This document shows, piece after piece, positions 10,395 to 22,008 of a DNA stretch of 64,000 nucleotides. Positions within the stretch are counted from its first letter, which is position 1. Every line of letters starts with the position of its first letter. The DNA is taken from the NCBI GenBank assembly GCA_017591395.1, contig WEDG01011906.1, positions 36,489-100,488 on the forward strand, written 5' to 3'. This DNA is from Schistocephalus solidus (Eukaryota > Platyhelminthes > Cestoda > Diphyllobothriidea > Diphyllobothriidae). The notes beneath the pieces were generated by a model. The model was not told the origin of the DNA and did not search any database. It saw only the letters and a program-made list of their open reading frames with translations. The translations under genes were made by a program, and so were the position numbers.

Positions 10395-11340
10395 TACACT
10401 CCACACAAAAACAACAGTACGACCGTCGTAGTCCGACGACGTCCACCGTATGTTCCACGGAAGGGTGGTGCAGTTCGACCGTCGATTTCGACGAGTTCAA
10501 CCATATGCTCCACACCAGGTGGTGCAGGGACGGTGAATTGCGCGTGAATTAAATTTAAGTGATAGTAGCCTTGCGCTGCAGCTACCGCACTCCTTCCTCC
10601 TCCCCGCCTCAGCCCGGTGTCAAGACAGAGTCAAGAAAACCGGAGATGGGAGAGGGCGCAGGTGGCTCGCGCGACCGGAGCCGCCCCTGGGTGTACCACC
10701 ACGCCTGACTCGGATCGCACGAAGTGAGAGTGCCGTAAAGGCCACATTAAGAAGGAGCCATTGCAGCCTGACTCTCTGTCCACCAGTCAGCCACTCCACA
10801 CAAACACACATTGGGCTGACCACGCGGTCCGAGTTATCCCGTCAGTTGGCAACCTTCCAAGCCACGGCTTTTAGTGCACCGTGATAGTTTAAAGCGCGTC
10901 AGATTGTTTATAGTGAGAAAAATGCGCTAAGCTGTTGACCTCACTTTTTCCCCCACCCCCACAATCAGACCACCATCCGAGTCAGTCAGTTTTCTGAGGT
11001 GGGAGTGGGCGCATTAGCTGACGGGTCGGCGTACCCGTTTTCGCGCGCCACAGCACGACCTGACCCCAATAACGCACACACCAGGATTTGCATATTCAGG
11101 GGATATGGAGGAGCCATCGCCGTCTGACTCCCAGTCCACAGGTCAGCCACTCGACACACACAGCACATACACTGGGCCGACGGCGTGGTCTGGTGTAAGT
11201 GTCAGATTGGCAGCCTTCCAAGCCACGGTTTCTAGGAGACCGTGATTTTATAAGGTATATTATGATGATTGTGAAGGTTTTGTCTATGGTGTGCGCTGAT
11301 GTGGCTTAGCTTCCGGTGGTTTACCGCGGGTTTTTTTAAA
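10395..11340 (-). mobile_element. Z retrotransposon 3' end (stop codon plus tandem 3' UTR units)
   Basis: On the minus strand the copy starts at about 11,337 with CCGCGGTAAACCACCGG, which is the Z stop codon and its context (compare 59,351-59,367 on plus). Two related but diverged ~400-bp units follow. Unit A is at about 11,265-10,890 and unit B at about 10,880-10,395. Each opens with a phrase like AAGCCGTGG-TTGGAAGGTTGCC, has GTCAGGCTGCAATGGCTCC near its middle, and ends with a GC-rich block. The same A-then-B order follows the Z stop codon at 59,357-60,225. The copy is 5'-truncated to within a few codons of the stop and abuts an inverted-repeat element at about 11,348. Confidence 0.8.
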
Positions 11341-11347
11341 ATCAACA

Positions 11348-12176
11348 TAGATTTGCAACCTTATGAAATATTAGCCGAAATTCTAAAACCTGTTTTTGAT
11401 TCGTATAAATTACCTTAGAGTTGATAGATCTGCGTCATGTCATGACGCCAGCTTTCAAAAGAGCTTCTATCCGGCAGCCTGTAACCAATGTCTACTTAAT
11501 TAGTGTGAAATTTTGACACTAAATTTAAAAAACCCTTCAAAAAGCCTATTATATTTAATAGAAAAAGTGCATAAAAATATTGTATCTTGCACTCATTTGG
11601 TAGCAAAGTACGCCTTCTTCAAATTTTATACTTGAAAAAGGGGTTACCTTTCGGTTTTAAGAAACTTTTCAACCTCCCGTATTATTTTGAGCACCGTTAG
11701 ACTTGCAGCCAATGTTTTGAAATGCACACACCTCTAGGATATTCGGACGAAGTCACATAGTTCTCATAAAATGTAAAATTGGATGTCGACAATTTGATAT
11801 ACTTCATAAGGAGCAGTAATAAATGTATATATGTGATAAATTGACATTTTACGGTTTTTAAAAATTTTATAATTAGAAACGTTTTTTAAAAAACCCAAAA
11901 GTTCCATTTTTTCAAGGATAAAACTTATAGGAGACGTAATTTACAACCGAACGAGTACAAGAGAGAACATTTTCATTCAGGTCAATTAGCAAAAAAGTGC
12001 AGTTTATGCCGGGAAAAGTCCGTTCGAAAGCCGGAATCCTGACATGAATGAAATATCTTGGGATTACGTTGCACGACAGATAATAATAAAACCCTATCTA
12101 AGTAGGCTTTAGGAATCGAGAACGCATTTCGGAATTTCGACCAACATTTCATGAGATAGTGCATCTTCTCTACATA
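11348..12176. mobile_element. inverted-repeat DNA element, copy 1 (Tc1/mariner-like ends)
   Basis: The left end reads TAGATTTGCAACCTTATGAAAT. The right end, on the opposite strand, reads TAGAGAAGATGCAC followed by TATCTCATGAAAT. The body is AT-rich and aligns with the element at 14,112-15,042, for example TATTTAATAGAAAAAGTGC here against TATTTAATAGAAAAACTGC there, and ATGCC/ACGCCTTC-TCAA next to TTTTATAC. It has no transposase frame, so it is a non-autonomous (MITE-like) element. The ends are degenerate and the coordinates approximate. Confidence 0.6.
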
Positions 12177-12422
12177 CGCAAGCTGACAGCCTTAATCGGA
12201 AATCTGTCGTTCATCGTAGGAAAGAGGAAAATTTTGCATCTCTTAATCCTACAGGTAGCATTGAATTACTTGTAGGAAAAAAAGACCAATTTTTATCTTC
12301 CACAGGAATCAATGCCTTTGGAGGGGGGTAGGAGGGCAGGTAAGGTTCCGATGACTAGAGAAGAAACCAGAACACGCAATGATTGATCATGCATTAAGCA
12401 CCCGCCTACCGCGTACAAAATA

Positions 12423-13788
12423 CAGTAGATTGCCTAACTCATGAAATGTCTATATCAGAATTTGAAGCAGTAGCAGGGCAGGCATTTTAAGGTGTTGTTC
12501 TTTTGTTGTATTAAATTGATGAAGAAAAAGCTGTTTAAAAATAAAAAGATCACTTCAGATCAGTTTATTCAAGGGAAAACGGGGATAAATGGGGCAAAAT
12601 CAGACGTTACTTGCTATCCATGAATTTGCATACGCTATTACAAGCTACATATCAAAACGTTTTACTTTTATGCGCATTACTATGAATGAATATTAACATA
12701 AGCCGGAAAAATTTGGAATATATCTCTTCGGAGAACGGAAAATTGGTTTTGTTTTCAAAAAAATCAGGTGAATGCAAGTTTGAGAGCTTACATTGTTTAC
12801 GGCAAAATGATGAAAACTTTAGTTTACAAAATTAAGTTTTGCAAAGTCATGGCGTTTTGTACCAAAAAAGGCTGTAATAAACTTTTGTGAATGTACTTTG
12901 TTTTACCACACCGATAATTAGGAACTTAAAAGCGCATATATACGAGACACGATGATACACCGCTACTTTTCACAGTCACGGCGTACGCGAAGCCTGAAAA
13001 GACTATTTTCGGTCTGCAGTTGACTATAAATGAATAAGGAAAGGGGCAGAAAATTCACAGTTAATCGCAAAATCTGAGTATATATTCGGCCTCTCTCTTG
13101 TGTGTTTGAAAGCTTAGAACTAGACTGAGAAGTAAGCAAATATATCGAAAAACGTTTCAATAGAAAGAGAAAAGTTCTTTAATTTTCAACAGAAATCGTA
13201 TCACTACTTTTCAGTGAAGTCGAAAATTTGGTCAAACGGTCTCAGTTTTTTCTTGACTTCCCTTAGAAAAACGTTAATTACGCAGGAATTCGACAGCAAA
13301 ACATCAAATTAAAGCTTTTTTTAAAAAGGTAACTTATTATAGAAATTTTTTTAACTAATTATTGGGCATAGATTTTCCCAGCTTTTGTTGTGGACGTTGA
13401 TTTTTCATGGCAGCGAGATTTTTAAGCTGCGCTTAATCTAGAGGAATATATATGTCCAAAACTCTGAAAAAGACTGTTTTCAAAAGTTAATTTGGCTTTT
13501 TCTGCTTTATTCACTCGTTTAATTGCATGGTCAGGCTTCATATACATTTAAAACTTCAGTTTACTCAACTAGGCCAATTTTTCACATTTTCGTAATCTGC
13601 ACCTATTCTAAAAAAATTAACATTTCTAGACAATGTTATATTAATTTGTAAACCACAAAAAGTCATATATTTCCTTACGATCGGTTCTTTATTGACGTAA
13701 AATTTGGTGGATGCAGTGTGCGCTGATTTCGCGAAACGGGCCATAACTCATGAAATGCATCAGGTTTCATGAGTTAGGACACCTACTG
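12423..13788. mobile_element. inverted-repeat DNA element, copy 2, with TA duplication
   Basis: The left terminus CAGTAGATTGCCTAACTC then ATGAAAT starts after TA at 12,421-12,422. The right terminus, on the other strand, reads CAGTAGGTGTCCTAACTC then ATGAAAC, and the element ends before TA at 13,789-13,790. The ends match at about 22 of 25 positions. Both flanks carry TA, the target-site duplication of the Tc1/mariner group. The 1,366-bp body has no transposase reading frame. A second, internal copy of the CTCATGAAA tip lies at 13,746, making a small palindrome with the true right end. Confidence 0.7.
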
Positions 13789-14111
13789 TATGTGAGGTGC
13801 TTCCTGCTGCGGCCGCCATCATCCGCATAAATCACTACTGAAATCTAATTCGGAAAGGATTACTGTATCGTAGTTATCTTAACCTCACAGATCGAGATAT
13901 TGCGGCAACTCAAAAACTTCGAAGGTGCAATTTTCAAGGCAACCTGAAAAGGCAAATTCATTTCAAAGGTACCGGGGTACTTCGTTCCTCGTAATAAGCC
14001 ACGTGGACCACCACCTACTTTGGGGCTGCAGATGCGATTGTGGCATGAAGTGACAGAGACTTGCGCAGATTTTATCTAACTCACTATCGCCTCCCCACAA
14101 TTACCCTCTTC

Positions 14112-15042
14112 TATAGAGAAGATTTCCTGTCTCATGAAATTTCACCGGAAATTATGAAAGGCTATTTCGATTCAAACAAATTACGTAAATAGGGCTGTAA
14201 TATTAAATATCAAGCAGCCTAATCCCAAGATATTTCACTCAGGTCAGGATGCCGGATTTTTAATCAGCTTCTTTCTGACCGACTGCAAGAAGCATACTCT
14301 GTAAAAATAGCTACATAAGTTGTAGGCATTTTTCTCATGATTTCTTTTATGCCCTTACAAATGCAAATATATTTAATAGAAAAACTGCAAGAAAATATTC
14401 TTTGTCGTACTCGTTGGATAACAAATTATGCCTTCATCAAGTTTTATACTCGAAGAAACGCAATATTTTGGGATTTTAAAAGTTGCCAATTGTGGAATTT
14501 TTTAACACAGTGAATCGTAATACATCGTATCCGTCAATTTATTAATGCTGCTTATAAAGTATATAACATGATCCACATCTATTGCAAACTTTCAAGTGAA
14601 CTGTATGATCTCTTCCTTGGAGAGTGGAAAACTATCTAATTTTCCTTAAACAGAATGCATGGGGCAGGTAGTTTGGAAAACTTCAATAAAATCGTGACGA
14701 CTGGTAGGGTTATTTGGCAATTTAGAAAGTTTTTAAATCGAAAGATACTCTTTCTACAAGTATCAAATTTGAGGAGGGTGTAATTTGATAGCCAAAAAGC
14801 ACGACAAAAAATATTCTTATGCAACTTTTCAATAAAACAAGGGTAGCGAAAATCAATCAGAAAGTTGCATACTACTTAAGAAGCCATTTTTACAGAGTAT
14901 GCATCTTGCAGCCGGTCAGATAGTAGCTAGGTCGAAATTCGGAATCTTGAGGTGACTGAAATATCTTGGGATTAGGCGGCACGATATTTCAAATAGAAAA
15001 CAGAACTTCGGGTGCCATTTCATGAGACAGGGACGCTATTAT
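14112..15042. mobile_element. inverted-repeat DNA element, copy 3, long arms
   Basis: The tips are TATAGAGAAGATTTCC then TGTCTCATGAAAT on the left and, on the other strand, TATAATAGCGTCC then CTGTCTCATGAAAT on the right. The inverted repeat continues inward for nearly 200 bp: GCCTAATCCCAAGATATTTC occurs at about 14,216 on plus and at about 14,976 on minus, and GCATACTCTGTAAAAAT occurs at about 14,294 and, inverted, at about 14,890. This element is the same family as 11,348-12,176. It has no transposase frame. The long arms could form a large hairpin if transcribed. Confidence 0.7.
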
Positions 15043-15044
15043 AA

Positions 15045-15400
15045 ATGGTAAGAAAAATCCAAGATCATAGGAAATGAGTGTTAGCGCAGAAAAACGAACA
15101 CAAGCCTACGCGTGCTGCTACCTGCACTCGAAAAAACTGGAATTTAAAGTGAAGTCTCAGATCTCACAGTATCAAGGGTGTCATAAAGGACAGGAAAAGA
15201 ACCCCAACGCAACCTAAACGGAGGAGGACCGTGTTATCAAGACAGTTGGATAGTTCTTAAGCCATGTTAAATAGCACATACGATTTCTTGTTGTGCGCCA
15301 GATGCCCGCAGGATCGGGTTTACTACCTTTCATTGCCCTTAAATTCACAAGTGAATTCATTTTGAGCACGAAGAGGCGATGTGTTTCTGAGTGTAGACTG
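15045..15400. other. unassigned sequence
   Basis: No open frame, splice-flanked exon or shared repeat was recognised. Confidence 0.5.
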
Positions 15401-15429
15401 GATCAGGGCGGTTGGAGATGAGATTAAGT

Positions 15430-15745
15430 GGTTGGCGTTGATTTGCCGTAAGGTTGGACAGACCTCACCCGTTCCGGGCTTGATCCCTCTTCCCTCTGCC
15501 GTGCATTAGTGATGAAATAGGCCACGGCGTGCGTCTACCCGTGCCACGCACGACACTACACATGCAAGGGCGGTTTATGAAATGACCTCAGGGTGAGGGC
15601 CATAGAGATGCTAGCAAGAAAGAGCCATCACAGCCCGACTTAATGTTCTCCAGTCACTCCACTAAACCCAAAACGGGAACCGAGTTATCTAATCAGTTGG
15701 TTGGCTAGGTAACGACCCTAGCACAGGCCTGCTGAGTGTGGCCTA
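15430..15745 (-). repeat. diverged Z 3' UTR copy
   Basis: Read on the minus strand it follows the Z unit order in weakened form: TTGGCTAGC / CAACTGATTAGATAACTCGG near the start, GTGGAGTGACTGGAGAAC, then GGGCTGTGATGGCTC-TTCTT. The GC-rich 3' half is only loosely alignable. It is an older insertion than those at 10.4 and 59.4 kb. Confidence 0.5.
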
Positions 15746-16504
15746 TAAGCGACATGCTTTGCTGTGGTTTTTGGGATGCATAGCCCTTTCGCTCTTGGAG
15801 ACTGCAATGGCCTCTTCAAAAGATGCCCGAATTTGCTTGCCTTCGTGTTAGGTAGGGGTTGTTGGCCTAACGTAAAATATGCGGTCTTACGCATGTTTCG
15901 ACGCATAACTTTCAAGCCTTCGGACCTGTGCGCAAGAAAATCGGAGACTTGAAAGGCGCTGCTGTGCCGAAGTAAAAAAGTGCCATTGTTGGCAATGCGT
16001 GCGGTTTTGGTTTTGAAAAGAAAATAGTACTACACGCGTTCGCAACAGAGCTGAAAGGCTTTGGGTCGAGGGAGGGGCGGTAGCGGGAGGGGGGCAGAGT
16101 GGCGTAGCTGTGGGCGCAACAGAGCTAAAGCTTTTAACATTTTGAAAAAGCTAAGACCTGCAGCAGGCCCAACCTCGACCCATTTCATTCAAGCGAGCGC
16201 CTGTGGACACAGCCCTACCAGAGAAATCACTGCTAGCCAGAAACGAGGAGCACGAAATTCAGTCTCCGAAGATAGGAAACCCGATAATTAGTGTCTACAG
16301 AGACATGGAAATTGCAACTACTGGCCAACCTGCCATTGTCCAGCAATTCTAGACCTGGGCATCTAGTCTGTGTTAAAGAAAATGAGATTTTGCTTTTAGC
16401 GACCCAGCCGGTAGGTAGCCATTCCCTACGGAGGCAGCGGCGAGAATAAAAGTGAAAATGAGGGAAACTGGCACACCATCAACTAAACTCCTCCTCCAAT
16501 ATAG

Positions 16505-16575
16505 CCTTTTGCTAGACGGCAAGACAAGGTCAGACCTGATGGGGATGGACACTGGTGCAGTAGCTGACATGGCGT
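16505..16575 (-). repeat. short repeat shared with 24,255-24,316
   Basis: Both stretches contain GGCAAGACAA-GTCA followed by GATGGG-TG-ACACTGGTGCAGT or a close variant, in the same orientation. In the 24-kb copy it adjoins a Z 3' UTR fragment, so it may be part of a Z subfamily 3' end. Confidence 0.5.
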
Positions 16576-16593
16576 AGAAGTCAGGCTTCTACG
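16573..16593. repeat. perfect short hairpin
   Basis: CGTAGAAG, loop TCAGG, CTTCTACG forms an 8-bp perfect stem with a 5-base loop. No gene is nearby; it may be chance. Confidence 0.6.
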
Positions 16594-16789
16594 CGTGCCA
16601 TACACGCACCGCTTTACAAACTTCGATTTCCCATCGGTGGGAGCCACAAAAGTCAAACTAACACATAAACAGGGAATTCTGAAGGACTGTGATACCCCAC
16701 CGCCCGTCGGTAAACCTTCAAAAACGATACTTAGTGATTTGTCGTAGGTCGACTCTCAGGCAGGCGTGCCTGCGACCGCAATGTGCGCT

Positions 16790-17105
16790 CAAAACGTCGG
16801 ATTTCGAAAGATTCACACAATTGCCTGCGTGTTGGTGGGGCATGCTCACCAATCGGTAACGGGATTCACTCTTCCCATACTGCCTTGGGACTCAATCTAG
16901 AGGCCCGCAAACAGCAGCCTCAGCTGCATAATAACATAACTAACAGAGACAAAGGAGACTCAAATCACCAGTTCTGGTAGATTAACCATCTTCAGCCAGT
17001 CATACCCAACCCTAGGTGTTGTGGCACCCGAGGCTCGAACCCGCGAGCTGTTTAATAGGATTCAAACGCTCTAACCATTGAACAACGAGCTTGTTGTCTT
17101 GTCGG
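16790..17105 (-). repeat. tRNA-derived SINE
   Basis: On the minus strand the head reads CAATGGTTAGAGCG (A-box-like, about 17,083-17,070) and then CTCGCGGGTTCGAGCCTCGG (B-box, about 17,048-17,029). A body follows with GGGTTGGGTATGACTGGC and CCAGAACTGGTGA. The head matches the one at 1,015-1,105. An intact tRNA cannot be folded because the anticodon arm is changed and there is no matching acceptor stem, so a SINE is preferred over a tRNA gene. The 3' limit is uncertain. Confidence 0.65.
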
Positions 17106-17184
17106 TCTCGATCGGGTATACTGACAATGGTTAATGAACGCTCACCACTCTCGGACTCTGCCAGCAGCCGCACAACGGCTAGTA

Positions 17185-17889
17185 TTATAAGCGTGTTATA
17201 TCGCCCAATGCGTCGAATGACCCACCGCATAGAGTTTTACCCTCGATCAACACCCCGCCCGCTCGTTTAGTGTGGCGTACGGAAACTGTGAAGTCGTCTC
17301 CACCATGAGTGACACCAACGATGCCACAATGTGCAACAGAGCACATGAGCATGGAGATCACATGCAAAACACAACCAGAGAGGAATGAAACAACCCCAGA
17401 AGCTGCGCACAGTAAAACTCTCCGGCATGGTGTCCCCTCCTCTTGCTGAGGAATGCCCACGGATCCCACATACGGAAAGCTGAGGATACCAGTGGGATGG
17501 GCGCCCCAGGTTATAAGGCACAGCGGTAGTAAGATGCGGTGCTGCCCGTGGTATAATAAGCGTTTGTCCACATTTCCAGGAGCAGCAGCATATTCAGCGA
17601 CCAAAATAATAAAGGAATCTCCAGGTCCACAAGTTGAGCGGAGTATACGTTTTTCTCCGCACGGGCAAAAGACGAGATAAGGGCAGTTGGATGCAGCGTG
17701 ACTGCTACCGGCAGTGATAATGACCATCAAACGCCGGGTGGAGCGAAAGTTGCGCAGTATGGCACAGGAGAGCAATAAAGCCAACACACACAGGCCCAGC
17801 AGGTAGAGGTGGGGGTGGGGGTGGGGTGGATGGAGCTCGGGGATGAAGATGGGTGTGTAGGAGTATCTCAGATGGACCGACTTGTGCAC
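17185..17889 (-). CDS. unidentified 234-codon open frame, doubtful
   Basis: This is one of the longer uninterrupted frames of the window. The predicted product begins with a His/Pro-rich part (PPHPHPHLYLLGLCVLALLL contains a possible hydrophobic segment near residues 28-45). It later has a second hydrophobic stretch around residues 160-185 and no domain I recognise. The DNA is GC-rich, with G-runs at 17,805-17,830, which favours chance open frames, and long frames overlap it on the other strand. Its 3' end runs almost into a SINE. I see no good splice sites or initiation context. It is listed because of its length, not because of evidence for function. Confidence 0.2.
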   Translation of the reverse strand: MHKSVHLRYSYTPIFIPELHPPHPHPHLYLLGLCVLALLLSCAILRNFRSTRRLMVIITAGSSHAASNCPYLVFCPCGEKRILRSTCGPGDSFIILVAEYAAAPGNVDKRLLYHGQHRILLPLCLITWGAHPTGILSFPYVGSVGIPQQEEGTPCRRVLLCAASGVVSFLSGCVLHVISMLMCSVAHCGIVGVTHGGDDFTVSVRHTKRAGGVLIEGKTLCGGSFDALGDITRL

Positions 17890-20800
17890 ATTTCATCGCA
17901 TATCCCCCCTCTCCCCACTTGTCCACGCCAGTGGGGAAATGGGGGGTTGCGACGCCAACGGCAACCAATGGGAGAGCAACCGGGAAAGAACGAAACGATA
18001 TAATCTGGCCTCCAGCTCCACCCCCTCTGAAACTCAATTTCGAAAAGCAGTCAGGCGGAATTCCCAGAAGGCACGTGGACTAGGGTACGCAGTGCGCGGT
18101 TCGAATTCAAAATAAAAGGCAGTGGAAAGGGAGGGAACAGAGAAGGGTAGAAAGAGGGGTAGAGAGAGATAGAATAGCAGCTTCCGACGCCAAACCCCGC
18201 GAGCGTTAAGTGCACGTTTAGGCTGAGAGGACATACAGACGCTTCTTCACCAAGAAGAGTAACAGAACGACTAAACAGGCGGAAATATCGCCAGATAGAA
18301 AGCCGAGCATGTCTCGCATGCCTGAAAGACATAGGTCGGACTCAAGCTCAAGAATTTAACAACATAGGTCCCGTGCCACTGAGCTACATTAGTAAATAAA
18401 ATGTAACCCGGTTAGCAAGACGCGTTTACACATATGAGACAATCTATTTAGTACCACAAAGTTTCCCATAATTTTTGGCATCATTACTCCCAGGCGGAGT
18501 TCAGAAATCAGAACTTTGAGGTGGTAATCCAAAGAAAGCGCAAAAACAGAAGAGCCATGCGTAACCTAGCTCCTCCTTCAGATATTTCCGTAGTGTAATG
18601 AACAAGGCGTCGGGGATGTGTTGCACTAAAGGAAGCATTGCCAGGGATGCAAAGTTAAACTCTACGATGAAATACGAAAAGAGAGAGAGAGAGAGATCTG
18701 CGGAACAGGTTTATGCGCTGGCTAACATTTCGAACAGGTGAGTCTCCTACTCAATGTCAAAGCAAAAAAACTGAGCACAGTTTCGAATGGCTTGCCGAGC
18801 AGGTCGGACTTGTGATTACTTCTGGCCTCCTGATTGACGCAATAGCGCGTTGAATGACCTGTGCGGCACTTCTGTTGGTCCATGTGTGCATCGTGCAGTA
18901 CACCAACGTTAGGGGAGAGATTCCAGTGGCAATCCATTGGATTTCCGTCAGAGGACCACGCCTCCAGCAAAAGAGATTCGAATCGTTTCAACCCAGCAGG
19001 ATTGCTCGTAGAATATTGTAGGTGCGGCCAGACTTCGTGATGTGTTACGAGTTGGAAGTTGCGATTCAGTCTCCATGTGGCCGGCCAGTGTACAAGGGCC
19101 CGTGGACAGCAGTCACCGGTTTTTGGGTTTATCCAACGTAACAAGAGTCACAATGATTGCAAAAGACTACGTAAACAAGCGGCATGGCATCGACAACTCT
19201 CAGAGTCCATTGGTCCTATTTACTCAGAAGCAGTCGTGAGTCCACTTTTGAGACTTCCATGATATAGGTAAAGGCCTTTCAGGCTTTGAGCTGCTGAACC
19301 CCTTCCTAGTCGCTCGCTGTTTTGGTGCTTGATTCGCTCGAAAAAAGCAATGGTTAGGTATAAGTTTGCGATTATTAGGTCACGGAGGTATCAGCATATA
19401 GCGTTTTGCCTATTAACGTATTGCAACGTGTCTAAGGTCATTGAAGGGTGTACATACACAATTTTTCAACCAGGCTAGAGAGCACGCAGTTGGCACGAGC
19501 TGAGTTTTGGAAATACCTGCGGCAGCATGTATTATTCTCTTACTGACAAGATGTACAGTCTGTTTGGTAGCAGGGCAGAAGGAGGGGGGGAGAGAATTAG
19601 TTGAAATTGGAAATGTAAAACGGGCCAAATCTTCGTTATACATTTTCTTGTTCCTCCTCCATCTTACAACCAAATTACTCAGCAAAAACGTTGTTCGTAC
19701 ATAACACACAGTATGCGAGGTGACTTATAAAACATTAACAGAAAAAAATGCTGTCAACTGAATACACCATACCGAATGGGATCCAAAACCAGAGGACAGA
19801 CGGAAGACCTTTCTGCTACAGATGGCTTCTCCCATCTCCTACGAGCCCCGACAGAAACCGGACAACTGGCCATTGCAAATAGGCCTTCAGGATCACCCAG
19901 GGGGGTCAGATGGAGATGCAGCGCCATCACCAGTGAGCTAGGTGACCTGAACACCCATTACGCGTACTGGTGGCGGCGGTGGTGATGTGGCGCCGATTGC
20001 AGGGTAGCAAGCAGTAAGGGTTTATTCAGGTTTCTTCTGTCACGACCGTCCCACAGTGCCTTGGAGGACCAGGTGCGCGGCAGGATAGGAACTGGGCATT
20101 GGGCAGGGACTAAGTAGCAAATCTACTATTCTCTCCGGAGCACACCCCCACAGCTAGCACTCCGCAGCAGGAGGGCCAGATTTTAGGACACGCTCTGCAT
20201 ACATGGGGACCGAATCACACCATCGAGGTGGCAACAATGCTGCGGCTGAACAAGCTGCCAGCACGAACACACCCGATTGGCCGGCCCAGGTAGCCAATAG
20301 AAGAACAGAAGCAACAGTAACAGCGCGGTGGCTGGCCAAGGGGGCAATGAGAGAGAAAAAGAGCAGGAAAGAGGACGCAGAAAGCGCATGGTTGTGTGTG
20401 CAGGACGATGAAAAATATTAAAAGAAAGGATAATTCTGGCGAGTCTATGAAGGATTTTGGGCACGCGATGACTGAATATACACCTCTGCATGCATAATAA
20501 GACTGGAGTGCAGAGAATAGTTTCAAAAACTAGCAGGCATACCAGTGGAGTGAGGAAGAGGAAAAGCTTTCTAAAGACCTGAGAAAGAAAGGAATAGAAA
20601 CAGGCTGTCGGATGTCTTCCTTTAAGGAACCCGGGGGGTTGAGAAAACTCTCATTGTGAATACCGGTATAATTATGCGACAGAATAAAGTACTCTAAAAA
20701 GTATTACCATAAGACAGTGAGAATTGTATAGAGAGAGGGCTTTGCGACGAGGAAACGTGCTTAAAGGCGTAAGCGAGATGGAAACGACAAAACACAACAT

Positions 20801-20925
20801 CTGTAACCCGTCTGATAAATGTCAAGTCCCGCCTTCTACAGGCCGGACTCTGAGTTGGTTCCGCCTGGTCCATAACGGTAAAGAAACAATCCCGCTTTCT
20901 AATTAACATGAGATATAACAAGCTG
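17890..20925. other. unassigned DNA
   Basis: Several overlapping short frames occur on both strands (the longest, 140 codons, at 18,722-19,144 minus). None has a recognisable motif or convincing splice context. A (GA)n run lies near 18,680. A B-box-like stretch (GCGGTTCGAATTC) at about 18,095 may be a remnant of a polymerase III-derived repeat. Confidence 0.4.
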
Positions 20926-20964
20926 TAACTGGAACGGTGGCCAAATAACAACACAACTGGTTCA

Positions 20965-21010
20965 TACTCGGGAATGAGGAGTAGGCTGCAATGGCTCCTT
21001 TTTAATGCAG
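20965..21010 (+). repeat. short Z 3' UTR fragment
   Basis: GGCTGCAATGGCTCCTTTTT then AATGCAGTTTGCATGG matches the centre of the Z 3' UTR unit (compare 59,927-59,960). Only about 45 bp is recognisable. Confidence 0.5.
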
Positions 21011-21174
21011 TTTGCATGGCAACGCCCATCCAGAGAGATCCGGAGACGTTTACTCGAAGACTGGTTAATATTCAATTAGGGACAGGTATGCATGCAGTAC
21101 GCGAAGACATGGGTTCGACCTTGTCAACCACAGCGTGACGCTGAGTTCAAACCGCCTAGACCTTTTGGCTAAAA

Positions 21175-21216
21175 GAAGCGAAGAGGCAAGTTCCAGGAAG
21201 AAATCGTGAAGGAGAA
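21175..21216 (+). repeat. short dispersed repeat, copy 2
   Basis: This is the second copy of the string at 2,671-2,710, in the same orientation. The intervening element type is unknown. Confidence 0.55.
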
Positions 21217-22008
21217 ACTGTCTCTGATGATGGATTCGAGTGAGAGTCAGAAAAGTCAGACTAATAAAGCTCTTGTTCTAGTGACCATGTCTCCTTCTTC
21301 ACGTCTAGACCTTTTCTTGTTGCTAGAACATTATCAGTGTGGGACGAAGTGGGGGCATCGTAAATCTCTCGTACCACAAACCGCATCAGGAAAGTTACGG
21401 TACTCGTCGTTTTCAAGTAACAAAATACCAAACAATTACGGCACATCATCGGTTGGCCGCCCAGTGCAGGACCCCGAGGAAAAAGTGCCAGACCATTGAG
21501 GAGAAATATGTTAGAGTTTCGTCGTGAAAAGGGGGTTCAATGATGACGCACTTTGAGGTCGTTCATTTTTTTACAGAATCACATGAAGCAACATGGTAAA
21601 ATTGGAATACCATCGGAAATCAGAGGGGGGGGAAGGCGCTGGGAGAACAAGTGGTGGGAAAAACCCCTCGCGGTTTTACGACCCAGCAACAGAAAATCAC
21701 TTGGGTTTACATCGTGTCTGCTTTGGGAGTTCAATTATGCATGCCAGGTCGCTTTCATGGGAAATTCACTTATGGTGCTTGAAAGGTGCGCTGTGATGCC
21801 TGCGACTCGATCTGCAAGCCACGCGGCTACCGTAAACTAGAGCGAGGTGAACTTTTTTGTTGAATCATCTGAACAGCAAAGGTCATTTGACACTATTTAT
21901 AGTTTAATGAGATTAAACGTGCTCATAAAGGTGGGAAAGATTGAGAGCTCTAAACTGTGAGGGGACGAGAGTAGGAACGAAAACCATTTAGAAGACCCGT
22001 GAACTCAC

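Noticed and set aside
18722..19144. 140-codon minus-strand frame as a gene
   Set aside because: No domain, no splice support, and overlapping frames of similar length on the other strand; it cannot be told from chance.
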